A stretch of 6,040 nucleotides of DNA from Bacillota bacterium (GTDB taxonomy: Bacteria > Bacillota_A > Clostridia > Lachnospirales > Lachnospiraceae): NCBI GenBank assembly GCA_023443925.1, contig JAEZSL010000229.1, positions 1 through 6,040 on the forward strand, given 5' to 3'. The notes beneath the pieces were generated by a model, which was not told the origin of the DNA, did no database searches, and saw only the letters and a program-made list of their open reading frames with translations. The number at the start of each line of letters is the position of its first letter. Position 1 is the stretch's first letter. Both the position numbers and the translations under genes were made by a program. Positions 1-5,592 of this stretch are shown one piece after another.

Positions 1-36
1 CGCAATCGGAAGCTCTTGGTGAAGTCAAGAATACGA
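1..36 (+). repeat. Terminal direct repeat, left copy
   Basis: These 36 bases are identical to 6005-6040. They encode QSEALGEVKNT within the Rhs core in the same reading frame at both ends. The match runs exactly to both window edges, so its true length is unknown. Confidence 0.97.
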
Positions 37-1202
37 TAACCTATGAATATGCGGATTCCAATTGGAAAGATAAATTAACTTCCTATAACGGACAAGCGAT
101 AGCATATGATGCTATTGGCAATCCAACTAGTTATAATGGATATACGTTAGGCTGGACGAATGGACGTGAACTAACATCACTAGATGGTAATGGGGTAACT
201 GCTTCCTATTCTTACGATGCGGATGGATTAAGGGCATCCAAAACGGTAAATGGTGTAATAACTACCTATGAATATCTGGATGGACAGCTGCTTTATGAGA
301 AAAAAGGAAATACGGAATTACATTACCTTTATGATTCCAACGGAACGCTTAAGGGAATTCAGACGGTAGGGGAAACAGGTACAGTAACTACTTATTATGT
401 TGTAACCAATTCCAGGGGTGATGTAACTCAGATATATAATGAAGCAGGATCCTTACAGGCAGAATATACGTATGATTCATGGGGAAAGATTTTATCTGTT
501 AAAGATGGTAATGGGAATGAAATAACAAGTGAAACTAATATAGGAAAGCTTAATTCTTTAAGATATAGGGGATATTATTACGATGAAGAGACTGGATTAT
601 ACTATTTACAGAGTAGATATTATGATCCGGAAGTTAAAAGATTTATCAATGCAGATGATAGATTAGGCTTTTATGGTGAATTATTAACAAATAATTTATT
701 TTCATATTGTTGGAACAATCCAATTAGTATGGTTGATTCTAATGGTAAATCCGCATCACTTGCATTAGCCGGAGGATTGGCTTTAGCGGATGGGCCGCTC
801 CCTTTTGGTGATTTATTAGCATCTGGAATAGTTGTTTATGAAGGTGGTAAATTAGTATATAATAACTGGAACAAGCTTTCAAGTGGTGCAAAAAAGTTAT
901 GGAATTCGGTGTTTTCTAAAAAGAATAAGGGAAAGGAAAAGAGTAAAGGTAATGTTGGTCAAAAAACTTTTCCTAATAATCCTAACGATTTTAATCCAAA
1001 AGGGTTAGAAAAGAAGACATATAATACAAAGAATGGTAAAATTATTAAATGGTTTGATAAAAAAGGAAAAGCTAAGTATGAATGGGATGAAGATAAAGCA
1101 TATGGTTCACATTATCATATTATTGGACCAAATGGTAATACGCGAATTTCTAACAGTAATGGCGAAACCCATTTTAATCCTGGTGACCCAATACTAGAAT
1201 AA
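3..1202 (+). CDS. Rhs/YD-repeat protein, C-terminal part with toxin tip A (5' partial)
   Basis: The frame is open from the window edge, giving 399 residues; its true start lies outside. Residues 1 to about 185 are YD repeats (SYSYDADG, HYLYDSNG, EYTYDSWG). The conserved core end follows: RYRGYYYDEETGLYYLQSR from residue 187, RYYDP at 205, and NPISMVDSNG at 239-248, where most relatives have DPNG or DPSG. This boundary is where Rhs tips are exchanged. The tip (249-399) has a Gly/Ala-rich hydrophobic stretch with ADGPLPFGD (about 250-279), typical of pre-toxin segments, then a Lys-rich linker (about 306-317). It ends in an 80-residue domain with WFDKKGKAKYEWDED, HYHI (His370, His372) and a late His390 before NPGDPI. 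The histidines suggest a nuclease, perhaps an RNase, but I cannot name the family. The Met at base 729 lies inside the core motif and is not the start. It is the only unbroken toxin tip here. Confidence 0.9.
   Translation, partial: QSEALGEVKNTITYEYADSNWKDKLTSYNGQAIAYDAIGNPTSYNGYTLGWTNGRELTSLDGNGVTASYSYDADGLRASKTVNGVITTYEYLDGQLLYEKKGNTELHYLYDSNGTLKGIQTVGETGTVTTYYVVTNSRGDVTQIYNEAGSLQAEYTYDSWGKILSVKDGNGNEITSETNIGKLNSLRYRGYYYDEETGLYYLQSRYYDPEVKRFINADDRLGFYGELLTNNLFSYCWNNPISMVDSNGKSASLALAGGLALADGPLPFGDLLASGIVVYEGGKLVYNNWNKLSSGAKKLWNSVFSKKNKGKEKSKGNVGQKTFPNNPNDFNPKGLEKKTYNTKNGKIIKWFDKKGKAKYEWDEDKAYGSHYHIIGPNGNTRISNSNGETHFNPGDPILE
497..659 (+). repeat. Rhs core-end repeat, copy 1
   Basis: This segment of the Rhs core (VKDGNG through FINADD) recurs at 1990-2155 at about 85-90% identity counted by eye, with one 3-base insertion in the second copy. 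It contains two exact blocks of 29 and 23 bases. It is the natural crossover region for swapping tips. Confidence 0.93.
752..767 (+). repeat. Tip A junction sequence also found at 3263-3278
   Basis: CGCATCACTTGCATTA encodes part of SASLALA at the very start of tip A. The same 16 bases recur upstream of immunity-like gene C; with the flanking taaat the match is about 22 bases with one mismatch. Confidence 0.9.
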
Positions 1203-1203
1203 A

Positions 1204-1207
1204 GGAG
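1204..1207 (+). promoter_or_regulatory. Ribosome binding site of immunity gene A
   Basis: GGAG sits directly after the tip A stop codon (1200-1202) and 8 bases before the ATG at 1216. An ATG at 1212 is only 4 bases away and out of frame with the gene, so 1216 is the better start. Confidence 0.8.
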
Positions 1208-1215
1208 AGTAATGT

Positions 1216-1518
1216 ATGAATTCGAAATTAAATATTGATATACTTAAGAATTCTTTAGTACATGATTATGAATTAAAAGATATTATCATATGTTATGAAA
1301 GATACTTAATAGAAATACATTTATTAAGCCCACGTGGTGAAAATTTTATTATAAAGGTTCCTAATTTTAGCTTATTTAGAATTAACCGTGAAGAAAAATG
1401 GGGACTTGGAAAATATATATGTTCGTCAGAAGTCAGCGAAAATAAAAATAATTATATAATTGAAATAGAATTGAATTCTGGTGATACAATATTTATTGAG
1501 AGTTTAGCTACTGATTAG
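1216..1518 (+). CDS. Probable immunity protein for tip A
   Basis: This 100-residue, soluble-looking protein begins 13 bases after the tip A stop and has a good GGAG site, so it should be co-transcribed and translationally close to the toxin. No signal peptide or membrane segment is seen. The sequence alternates short beta-like stretches (IIICYERYLIEIHLL, FIIKVPNF) and carries KWGLGKYI and a late IEIELNSGDTIFIES. A pattern of EL near the N-terminus, a central WG and a C-terminal 'leIELNSGD' resembles small immunity proteins I associate with Rhs and LXG toxins, but I cannot name the family. The assignment rests mainly on size, position and spacing: the gene right behind an Rhs tip is normally the cognate immunity gene. 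Confidence 0.75.
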   Translation: MNSKLNIDILKNSLVHDYELKDIIICYERYLIEIHLLSPRGENFIIKVPNFSLFRINREEKWGLGKYICSSEVSENKNNYIIEIELNSGDTIFIESLATD

Positions 1519-1924
1519 GTCCGGTATTAAACAAGACTGCTATAATTGGCTTATAACAGACTGTGAATGTTATCCTCAAAATCATGAATATGCAGAAAAG
1601 CTATCAAAAGATTATTTCTGGATACCGGGAAATGAGTTGACTCATATGATTGAAGAGGAAAATTTTCAATGGATTTGGGCTGTATTGACCGGGTTTAATA
1701 AAAATATCTCTAAAGATGATGTCTTAAAATATAAATTACCAAAAGCAAATGGGAATCAGAAGATATGGAAAAATCCAGTTAATTTACAGATACCAATTGC
1801 ATCTATCGAAATAATAGCTTGGGACAGCTCTTTGACTGTAATAATTAGCAAAGAAGATAAAATAGTAGATCAGTTTTTAGAATATTTTAAATTAGCTAAA
1901 GATTTAGAAAAGTATTTAAGCTGA
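1508..1924 (+). pseudogene. N-terminally truncated immunity-like gene A2
   Basis: A frame opens after a stop at 1505-1507 and runs to 1924, overlapping the end of immunity gene A. The first ATG is at 1637, but coding-like sequence clearly extends upstream of it (CYNWLITDCECYP, DYFWIPGNELTHMIEEENF), so 1637 is not the natural start. The whole reads like Firmicute small proteins with YNW-I near the N-terminus, a central PKANGN-hxW and a C-terminal PIASIEIIAWDSS, ending in a helix (EYFKLAKDLEKYLS). The layout recalls DUF2691-like proteins and Rhs-linked immunity proteins; this is from memory. About 20-25 N-terminal residues, the start codon and the ribosome site appear lost at the junction near 1508-1520. 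It might still be translated from a CTG at 1511 or by coupling to gene A, but this is speculative. Confidence 0.6.
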
Positions 1925-1943
1925 GTTTATAGTTGATAAACAT

Positions 1944-1983
1944 AAAAAAGGCCATATCACTTCGACTGTTGTGGCCTTTTTTT
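1944..1983 (+). terminator. Rho-independent terminator T1 after module A
   Basis: An 11-bp stem, AAAAAAGGCCA (1944-1954) with TGGCCTTTTTT (1972-1982), extends imperfectly inward to a short loop and is followed by a run of seven T. The A-run makes it potentially bidirectional. It follows gene A2 by 19 bases and would stop transcription before the orphan Rhs fragment. Confidence 0.85.
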
Positions 1984-1987
1984 ATAC

Positions 1988-2740
1988 TGTGTTAAAGATG
2001 GTAATGGAAAATATGAAATAACAAGTGAAACTAATATAGGAAACCTTAATTCTTTAAGATATAGGGGTTACTATTATGACGATGAAACGGGATGGTATTA
2101 TTTACAGAGTAGATATTATATTCCTGAAATTAGGCGATTTATAAATGCAGATGATAATTCATATAAAAATAAAACGTTGAATGGGCAATTTGATTATAAT
2201 TTATTTAGTTATTGTGGTAATAATCCTATAATACGAATTGATGAAAACGGACATTTCTGGGAAACTGTTTTTGATATATTTAGTATAGGGTATAGCGCTA
2301 AAAATCTATTTAACAATCCTAGTTTGGGTAATGTAGGCTATCTTGCATGGGATATTGCTGCAAGTCTGTTACCTTTCGTTCCAGGTTCGTATATTGTAAA
2401 AAGCGGAAAACTTTTACTTAAGATGGAAAAAGGTGTAGAACAAGTTCTATCTAAGGTTAATCTTATGAACAAGCTAGAAATATTGCATTAAAAATAGTAG
2501 GGGATCTAGGACCTGGATCAAAAGTGATTACTGGATCCTTAGAAAAAAGTGCAGGTTTTGGAAAAGTAGTTGGCAGGCAATCAGCTGACGGTTCACTTAA
2601 ATGGAGAGTAGATTATGATCCCCAAAAAGGAACTCATATAAATATAACAATTGGCAAAAAAAAGTCCTTTTAAAATAGTTATTCCATTTGAAGGAACAGA
2701 AGATACTTTTAAGTCAATAATAAAGAATCTAAATAGATAA
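1988..2740 (+). pseudogene. Orphan Rhs core fragment with toxin tip B, two frameshifts
   Basis: The first 56 or so codons are a second Rhs core end (VKDGNGKYEITSETN, LRYRGYYYDDETGWYYLQS, FINADD, LFSYCGNNP, IRIDENG). There is no start codon or ribosome site, as expected for an orphan tip. The tip continues with a hydrophobic pre-toxin part (SIGYSAKNLFNN, DIAASLLPFVPGSYIV). The frame breaks at 2459-2466, where frame 2 runs to a stop at 2489, but frame 1 resumes with SYEQARNIALKIVGDLGPGS, GFGKVVGRQSADG and WRVDYDPQKGTHINITIG. A second break follows an A8 run (2656-2663), after which frame 2 gives FKIVIPFEGTEDTFKSIIKN and stops at 2738-2740. The GDLGPGS, DYDPxKGxHIN and IPFEG blocks match a tip type I remember as common in Rhs proteins; its activity is not known to me. 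Two lesions plus no start argue for an inactive gene. Confidence 0.85.
1990..2155 (+). repeat. Rhs core-end repeat, copy 2
   Basis: Direct repeat of 497-659. It begins only 6 bases after the T-run of the terminator at 1944-1983, so the orphan module starts abruptly inside the core. Many of the differences are at third codon positions, indicating that it was long under protein-level constraint. Confidence 0.93.
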
Positions 2741-2768
2741 AAATATAAATAAACAGGAGTAAATATAT

Positions 2769-3242
2769 ATGGATAAATCAGAAAGGTATCATAGATTGCA
2801 AGAATTACTAAATAAAAATAAGAATAGAATTGAAAGTGAATTACCTATAGAATTCAAAGAATGCCTTGAAGAACTAGGAGATGATATTACTATACTATCT
2901 AATGAAAATTCTAAGAAAATCTATAAGGATTTTCAGACTATGCTACCTTTTGAATGGTGGGGAAGAATTAAGTGGAATGAGATTTCGATTAAATATAAAA
3001 TTAATAATTACAATAATATAATACACTTACTTAGGCAACATAAAAGATTAAATGATAATCTAATATATATTCTATGGGGAACAGGCCCGTATCCTGTTCT
3101 CTCGTGTAATTTAAATAAAATACTCCAGCATGTGGATATAATAAATTCAATAGGATTTGATCAATGGATTTATTGTCCTGCTGATAGATATGTTATTGAA
3201 TTCTATCACGAAGGTGAAATTACTCTTGGTATTTATAGTTAA
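2769..3242 (+). CDS. Probable immunity protein for tip B
   Basis: A 157-residue protein starts at an ATG 9 bases after AGGAG (2755-2759) and 28 bases after the end of tip B. It is hydrophilic at the N-terminus (a helix with many Lys and Glu, then PIEFKECLEELGDD), has LPFEWWGRIKWNEI in the middle, and ends FDQWIYCPADRYVIEFYHEG plus a short beta strand. That C-terminal block, with Trp-x-x-Cys-Pro followed by YVIEFYHEGEIT, is one I associate with immunity proteins encoded behind Rhs tips ending in DYDPxKGxHIN. The pairing with tip B therefore agrees by both position and sequence style. It is unbroken although its toxin is not. No formal family name is assigned. Confidence 0.75.
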   Translation: MDKSERYHRLQELLNKNKNRIESELPIEFKECLEELGDDITILSNENSKKIYKDFQTMLPFEWWGRIKWNEISIKYKINNYNNIIHLLRQHKRLNDNLIYILWGTGPYPVLSCNLNKILQHVDIINSIGFDQWIYCPADRYVIEFYHEGEITLGIYS

Positions 3243-3262
3243 TTGGTAATATTTGATAAATT

Positions 3263-3278
3263 CGCATCACTTGCATTA
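3263..3278 (+). repeat. Scar of tip A start upstream of gene C
   Basis: An exact 16-base copy of 752-767, preceded by taaat in both copies and one mismatch before the block. It is not in a coding frame here. It looks like the residue of an Rhs core/tip junction whose toxin was deleted, leaving only the downstream immunity gene. Confidence 0.8.
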
Positions 3279-3283
3279 ATGTT

Positions 3284-3697
3284 TTGATAAATGGTCTAGA
3301 ACTAGATTATAATCCTATTGAGTTGCCTAATAGAGGAAATCAATTTAAAGTCGATGGACGTTATCAAATTGTAATAGATAATATAGTTGCTAAAAGAGAA
3401 ACAGTCATAGACTGCATATTACAATATCCAAATTTATCTGCTCTAAGTATATTTTCTGAACCAGGCGAAGATCTAGCTGTACAAAGCTATATGATAAATA
3501 ACATGAAGCTTAGCATAGGAGCACAAGGTGATATACCCGGTGTATGTTATGAATACTTAAGTGACAGGTTACGTATAAAGATATTAAATTATGCTTCAAT
3601 ATCTAAATTTGTAATTTATTTTGCATGGTTAACAATGGAGAATATTGAAAAGGAGGAGATATATACATGGTTTGGAGCAGACCCAACGTTTGGGTAA
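3284..3697 (+). CDS. Immunity-like protein C, toxin lost, start uncertain
   Basis: The frame opens after a stop at 3257-3259 and codes about 137 residues from a TTG at 3284. The protein is continuous and well formed: LDYNPIELPNRGNQFKVDG, IVIDNIVAKRE, FSEPGEDLAVQSYMINNMKL, IGAQGDIPG, then FVIYFAWLTMENIEKEE and a C-terminal YTWFGADPTFG. I recognise this style, especially the AWLTM and YTWFxADPTF ending, as a protein found beside Rhs toxins, but cannot name its family. The start is suspicious: no AGGAGG-like site precedes 3284, and the frame reads ATT-AAT-GTT-TTG right after the 16-base tip A scar, as if the natural ATG was lost in a deletion. Alternative starts are ATT 3275 or a later codon. 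It may be silent or weakly translated. No toxin tip lies upstream. Confidence 0.6.
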   Translation: MINGLELDYNPIELPNRGNQFKVDGRYQIVIDNIVAKRETVIDCILQYPNLSALSIFSEPGEDLAVQSYMINNMKLSIGAQGDIPGVCYEYLSDRLRIKILNYASISKFVIYFAWLTMENIEKEEIYTWFGADPTFG

Positions 3698-3711
3698 TGC
3701 TGGTTAATTAA

Positions 3712-3988
3712 TTAAATTATAATATAAATAACTACAAGATCAAGAAGACAGATAAAACTCCAAAAGTTAAGTATCCGGGAAATGATCCAGCTAAAAGTCC
3801 TGGAAAAGGCTGGGAATGGAAAAGAAAAGGAAGCAGGGGTCAAGTCAAGGTAATTAAACCGGTGAGTCTTTACATCCGGATTTAGGACATTCAACCGAGG
3901 GAAAAGGAATTGTACCACATTGGGATTATAAGTCTCCAGAAGTAAATTGGTATCGAATTTTTCAGATGGTAAAATACAGCCTAAATAA
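3712..3988 (+). pseudogene. Toxin tip D remnant, resembling polymorphic toxin type 37
   Basis: Three frames are needed to read it. Frame 1 from 3712 gives KVKYPGNDPAKSPGKGWEWKR and GSRGQVK. Around 3850-3858 the sequence jumps to frame 3 with TGESLHPDLGHSTEGKG, VPHWDYKSPEVNWYRIF. Just after the T-run near 3956-3962 it jumps to frame 2 with SDGKIQPK and a stop at 3986. The GWEW, TGESLHPDLxH, PHWDY and FxDGxIxPK blocks match the tip I know as polymorphic toxin type 37, a predicted RNase; that identification is from memory. A family member would have roughly NWYNPKTGE at the first junction, so about 12-13 bases seem deleted there. The second lesion is a single missing T. No Rhs core precedes it, so the 5' part is gone. 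Confidence 0.75.
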
Positions 3989-3993
3989 GGAGG
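3987..3993 (+). promoter_or_regulatory. Ribosome binding site deciding the start of immunity gene D
   Basis: A full AAGGAGG overlaps the stop of toxin D and lies 8 bases before the ATG at 4002. An ATG at 3995 is too close and hits TGA after four codons; the TTG at 3999 is only 5 bases away. So 4002 is preferred. Confidence 0.85.
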
Positions 3994-4001
3994 AATGATT
4001 G

Positions 4002-4244
4002 ATGAGTGATTGGAGGTTAACGAATCAAGAAAAGTATTTAAAAAATAAGGTACTAATATTAAAAGACTATAAAAATAGAACCACATCTACTGATCATGAT
4101 CACTGTGAATTTTGTTTTGATAAATTTAGTGAAGAAGAGCAGGATATTCGTAGGGGATATTGTACAGTAGATAATTACCATTGGATTTGTCCTAACTGCT
4201 ATGAAGATTTTAAAGAGCTTTTTCAGTGGTGTTTAATTAAATAA
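4002..4244 (+). CDS. Small Cys-rich immunity protein for tip D
   Basis: An 80-residue protein with an excellent AAGGAGG site, starting 13 bases after the toxin D stop. It opens MSDWRLTNQEKYLKN, then has HDHCEFCFDKFS, GYCT and YHWICPNCYEDFKE before a final FQWCLIK. The Cys35-x2-Cys38 and Cys63-x2-Cys66 pairs look like a zinc-ribbon, with Cys54 between them, suggesting a metal-stabilised fold. The HCEFCxxKFS, GYCTxDxYxWICxxCYxDFK and terminal W pattern is what I remember behind type 37-like Rhs tips, so position and sequence style agree. Its toxin is broken but this gene is clean. A decayed second copy lies at 5232-5429. The family assignment is from memory. Confidence 0.8.
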   Translation: MSDWRLTNQEKYLKNKVLILKDYKNRTTSTDHDHCEFCFDKFSEEEQDIRRGYCTVDNYHWICPNCYEDFKELFQWCLIK

Positions 4245-4329
4245 AAGTTTTATGTTAGAGTATTTTCTATAAGATTAGTATGATTTATTTTGTGTAGTAA
4301 GTTAAGTCAAACAAAATTATTTGAAAGTT

Positions 4330-4365
4330 AAAAGGCCACCACAGTTTTGTCAGTGGTGGCCTTTT
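4330..4365 (+). terminator. Rho-independent terminator T2 after module D
   Basis: A perfect 13-bp stem, AAAAGGCCACCAC (4330-4342) with GTGGTGGCCTTTT (4353-4365), encloses a 10-base loop. The A-run and T-run at its ends make it potentially bidirectional. It shares the AAAAGGCCA/TGGCCTTTT arms with T1. Confidence 0.9.
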
Positions 4366-4403
4366 GGAGGTGGATTTTGAATCCAGGTGAACGCCCAGAG
4401 TAA

Positions 4404-4570
4404 ATTCATTATTATGAACTCAATAATAAAAGTGGATTTACGGCATTAATAATAATAGGTTTTATGACCAAACAACAAATGGATTGGTACCTAAATCAAT
4501 ACAAAATTTACTTAAAAATACTGAATTTATGAATGGAATAAATAAAGCACTAAAAATATTGGGAGAGTAA
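4404..4570 (+). pseudogene. Worn Rhs core/tip remnant E
   Basis: In frame 3 from 4404, IHYYELNNKSGF resembles the core block YYYDEETGL. One base shift near 4440 then gives, in frame 2, YGINNNRFYDQTTNG, which lines up with YYLQSRYYDP of the intact core. The frame goes on with LVPKSIQNLLKNTEFMNGIN and KALKILGE to a stop at 4568-4570, which is the end of a tip. No start codon or ribosome site is present, and most of the tip between core and C-terminus is missing. The Rhs assignment of the first part depends on an alignment made by eye with a frameshift. The last codons hold the ribosome site of the next gene. Confidence 0.5.
4562..4565 (+). promoter_or_regulatory. Ribosome binding site of gene E
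   Basis: GGAG lies inside the last codons of the toxin remnant and 9 bases before the ATG at 4575. This arrangement keeps the immunity gene translatable even though the toxin is lost. Confidence 0.75.
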
Positions 4571-4574
4571 TTAT

Positions 4575-5048
4575 ATGATTTATAATAATAGAATGAAAGA
4601 AATAATGAATAATCTAAATAATACTGATGAACTAAACGTTAATATAGATTTAATGGAATTTTATAATATTCTTTTTCCAAAATTTAAGGAACTTATAAAT
4701 GATTTAAATAATGTGTACTATTTAATTGATGATGAATCTATATATAATAAGATTGGAAAAGAACTTACATGGATGGAATGGGACATTAATGAGAGGCGCA
4801 TTAGCATTGAAGATAACTCTATATATAAAATCACTAAATTAGGTCTAATTATATCCAAAGTATGGAGTAATGCCTTAAAAGATTATTTCCCTAACAAAGA
4901 ATTTGATATAATCTTAAGTATTGATGAGGGTGAAGAAAATTGTATTTTTCCATCAGCTACTTTGAGGTTTTATCTTGTTAGAGAAGGTTATCATTGTTGC
5001 TCTAATATCGATAATATAGATCAACCAATTATTATATTAACAACATAA
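4575..5048 (+). CDS. Probable immunity protein E
   Basis: A 157-residue intact protein starts at an ATG 9 bases from GGAG and 5 bases after the stop of tip remnant E. It is acidic, with an N-terminal helix-rich part (MKEIMNNLNNTDELN, FYNILFPKFKELIND), a central WMEWDINERRISIED and KLGLIISKVWSNALKDY, and a C-terminal ATLRFYLVREGYHCC block followed by QPIIIL. No signal peptide or membrane segment is seen. The LRFYxVRE ending followed by a short beta strand reminds me of small immunity proteins near Rhs and CDI toxins; I cannot give a family. The role is inferred mainly from its place directly behind a tip C-terminus. It is very AT-rich compared with the Rhs core. Confidence 0.65.
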   Translation: MIYNNRMKEIMNNLNNTDELNVNIDLMEFYNILFPKFKELINDLNNVYYLIDDESIYNKIGKELTWMEWDINERRISIEDNSIYKITKLGLIISKVWSNALKDYFPNKEFDIILSIDEGEENCIFPSATLRFYLVREGYHCCSNIDNIDQPIIILTT

Positions 5049-5135
5049 ATATAATTAAAAGTATTTTATTGAAGTTTTATACTAATATAGAAATGAACTG
5101 CTTCAATACTTTCATCAACGAATAGGAAAATAATG

Positions 5136-5218
5136 GGTCCAATTGGACCAAAGATACAGCAGAGTTGGATGGTAATTGATGCAAAATTTTTCTAGATGGT
5201 ACAATACAACCAAAATAA
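5136..5218 (+). pseudogene. Decayed toxin tip F, older relative of tip D
   Basis: Frame 3 gives GPIGP, then frame 2 gives KDTAELDGN, a TGA where Trp is expected, and CKIFLDGTIQPK before a stop at 5216-5218. This parallels the end of tip D (NWYRIF, SDGKIQPK) with GPIGP as in the PIGPHWDY form of the family. The HWDY part is missing. Three lesions (frameshift, deletion, stop) make it clearly dead. Confidence 0.7.
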
Positions 5219-5231
5219 TAGGGTAATGATA

Positions 5232-5429
5232 ATGAACGATTGGATACTACTAATCAAGAGAAGTATAAAAAAATCAGATACCCATTATGAGAGACTATAA
5301 AGACAGAACTCTCTCTACAAATCACTAGAAGATAATAAAGGTTTATTATACGTAGGATAGTTTCTATTGGATTTGCCCAAGTGCTATAATGATTTTAAAG
5401 AACTTATTCAGTGGAAGTTAAAAAAATAA
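5232..5429 (+). pseudogene. Decayed immunity gene F, duplicate of immunity gene D
   Basis: Base by base it follows gene D at 4002-4244. It starts MNDW, then after a shift TNQEKYKK, RDYKDRTLSTNH, a stop, a gap where the HCEFC motif should be, and YWICPS followed after another shift by CYNDFKELIQWKLKK with a stop at 5427-5429. Intact gene D has TNQEKYLK, KDYKNRTTSTDH, HWICPNCYEDFKELFQW at the corresponding places. At least three frameshifts and loss of the first Cys pair mean no working protein. The upstream ribosome site is weak (GGG at 5221), unlike AAGGAGG of gene D. It is therefore an older duplicate of the D cassette. Confidence 0.85.
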
Positions 5430-5444
5430 TAATTATAACTAAAT

Positions 5445-5494
5445 GAAGTATCCAATAGATAAAAAATATATATCTATTGGGTACTTCGTCTTTT
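5445..5494 (+). terminator. Rho-independent terminator T3 after module F
   Basis: A 17-bp stem (5445-5461 with 5471-5487) with one G-T pair and a 9-base loop, followed by GTCTTTT. It lies 15 bases after the end of pseudogene F. Its sequence is unrelated to T1 and T2. Confidence 0.8.
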
Positions 5495-5592
5495 ACATAT
5501 ACTGTTTTTACCTATGACTTAAAGGAAAAGAAAATGTGGAATAAAATATAGGCAGAGATCGACATGCCGAACTTTTTGAAAATTTCGAATAA
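5495..5592 (+). other. Spacer with possible YD-repeat relic
   Basis: No gene can be supported. Frame 2 reads TYTVFTYDLKEKK from 5495 before a stop at 5549, which looks like a worn YD repeat, and frame 1 reads GRDRHAELFENFE before a stop at 5590. This is probably broken Rhs core ahead of the open core at 5593. Confidence 0.4.

Noticed and set aside
729..1202. A separate 157-residue gene starting at ATG 729
   Set aside because: The Met falls inside the Rhs core-end motif NPISMVDSNG and the frame is open upstream to the window edge, so it is the end of the Rhs protein.
2177..2491. A separate 104-residue gene starting at TTG 2177
   Set aside because: The same frame upstream encodes an Rhs core end and the stop at 2489 results from a frameshift; it is the middle of pseudogene B.
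3712..4086. A 124-codon open frame on the minus strand
   Set aside because: It is antisense to toxin remnant D and the start of immunity gene D, both of which have clear family-like motifs. It has no ribosome site and its protein is a low-complexity hydrophobic shadow.
4245..4329. Possible sigma-A promoter between gene D and T2
   Set aside because: AT-rich hexamers occur by chance here and no -35/-10 pair with good spacing leads to a gene before the terminator.
5068..5107. Inverted repeat ATTGAAG/CTTCAAT after gene E
   Set aside because: Only 7 AT-rich pairs around a 26-base loop and no T-run, so it is not convincing as a terminator or operator.
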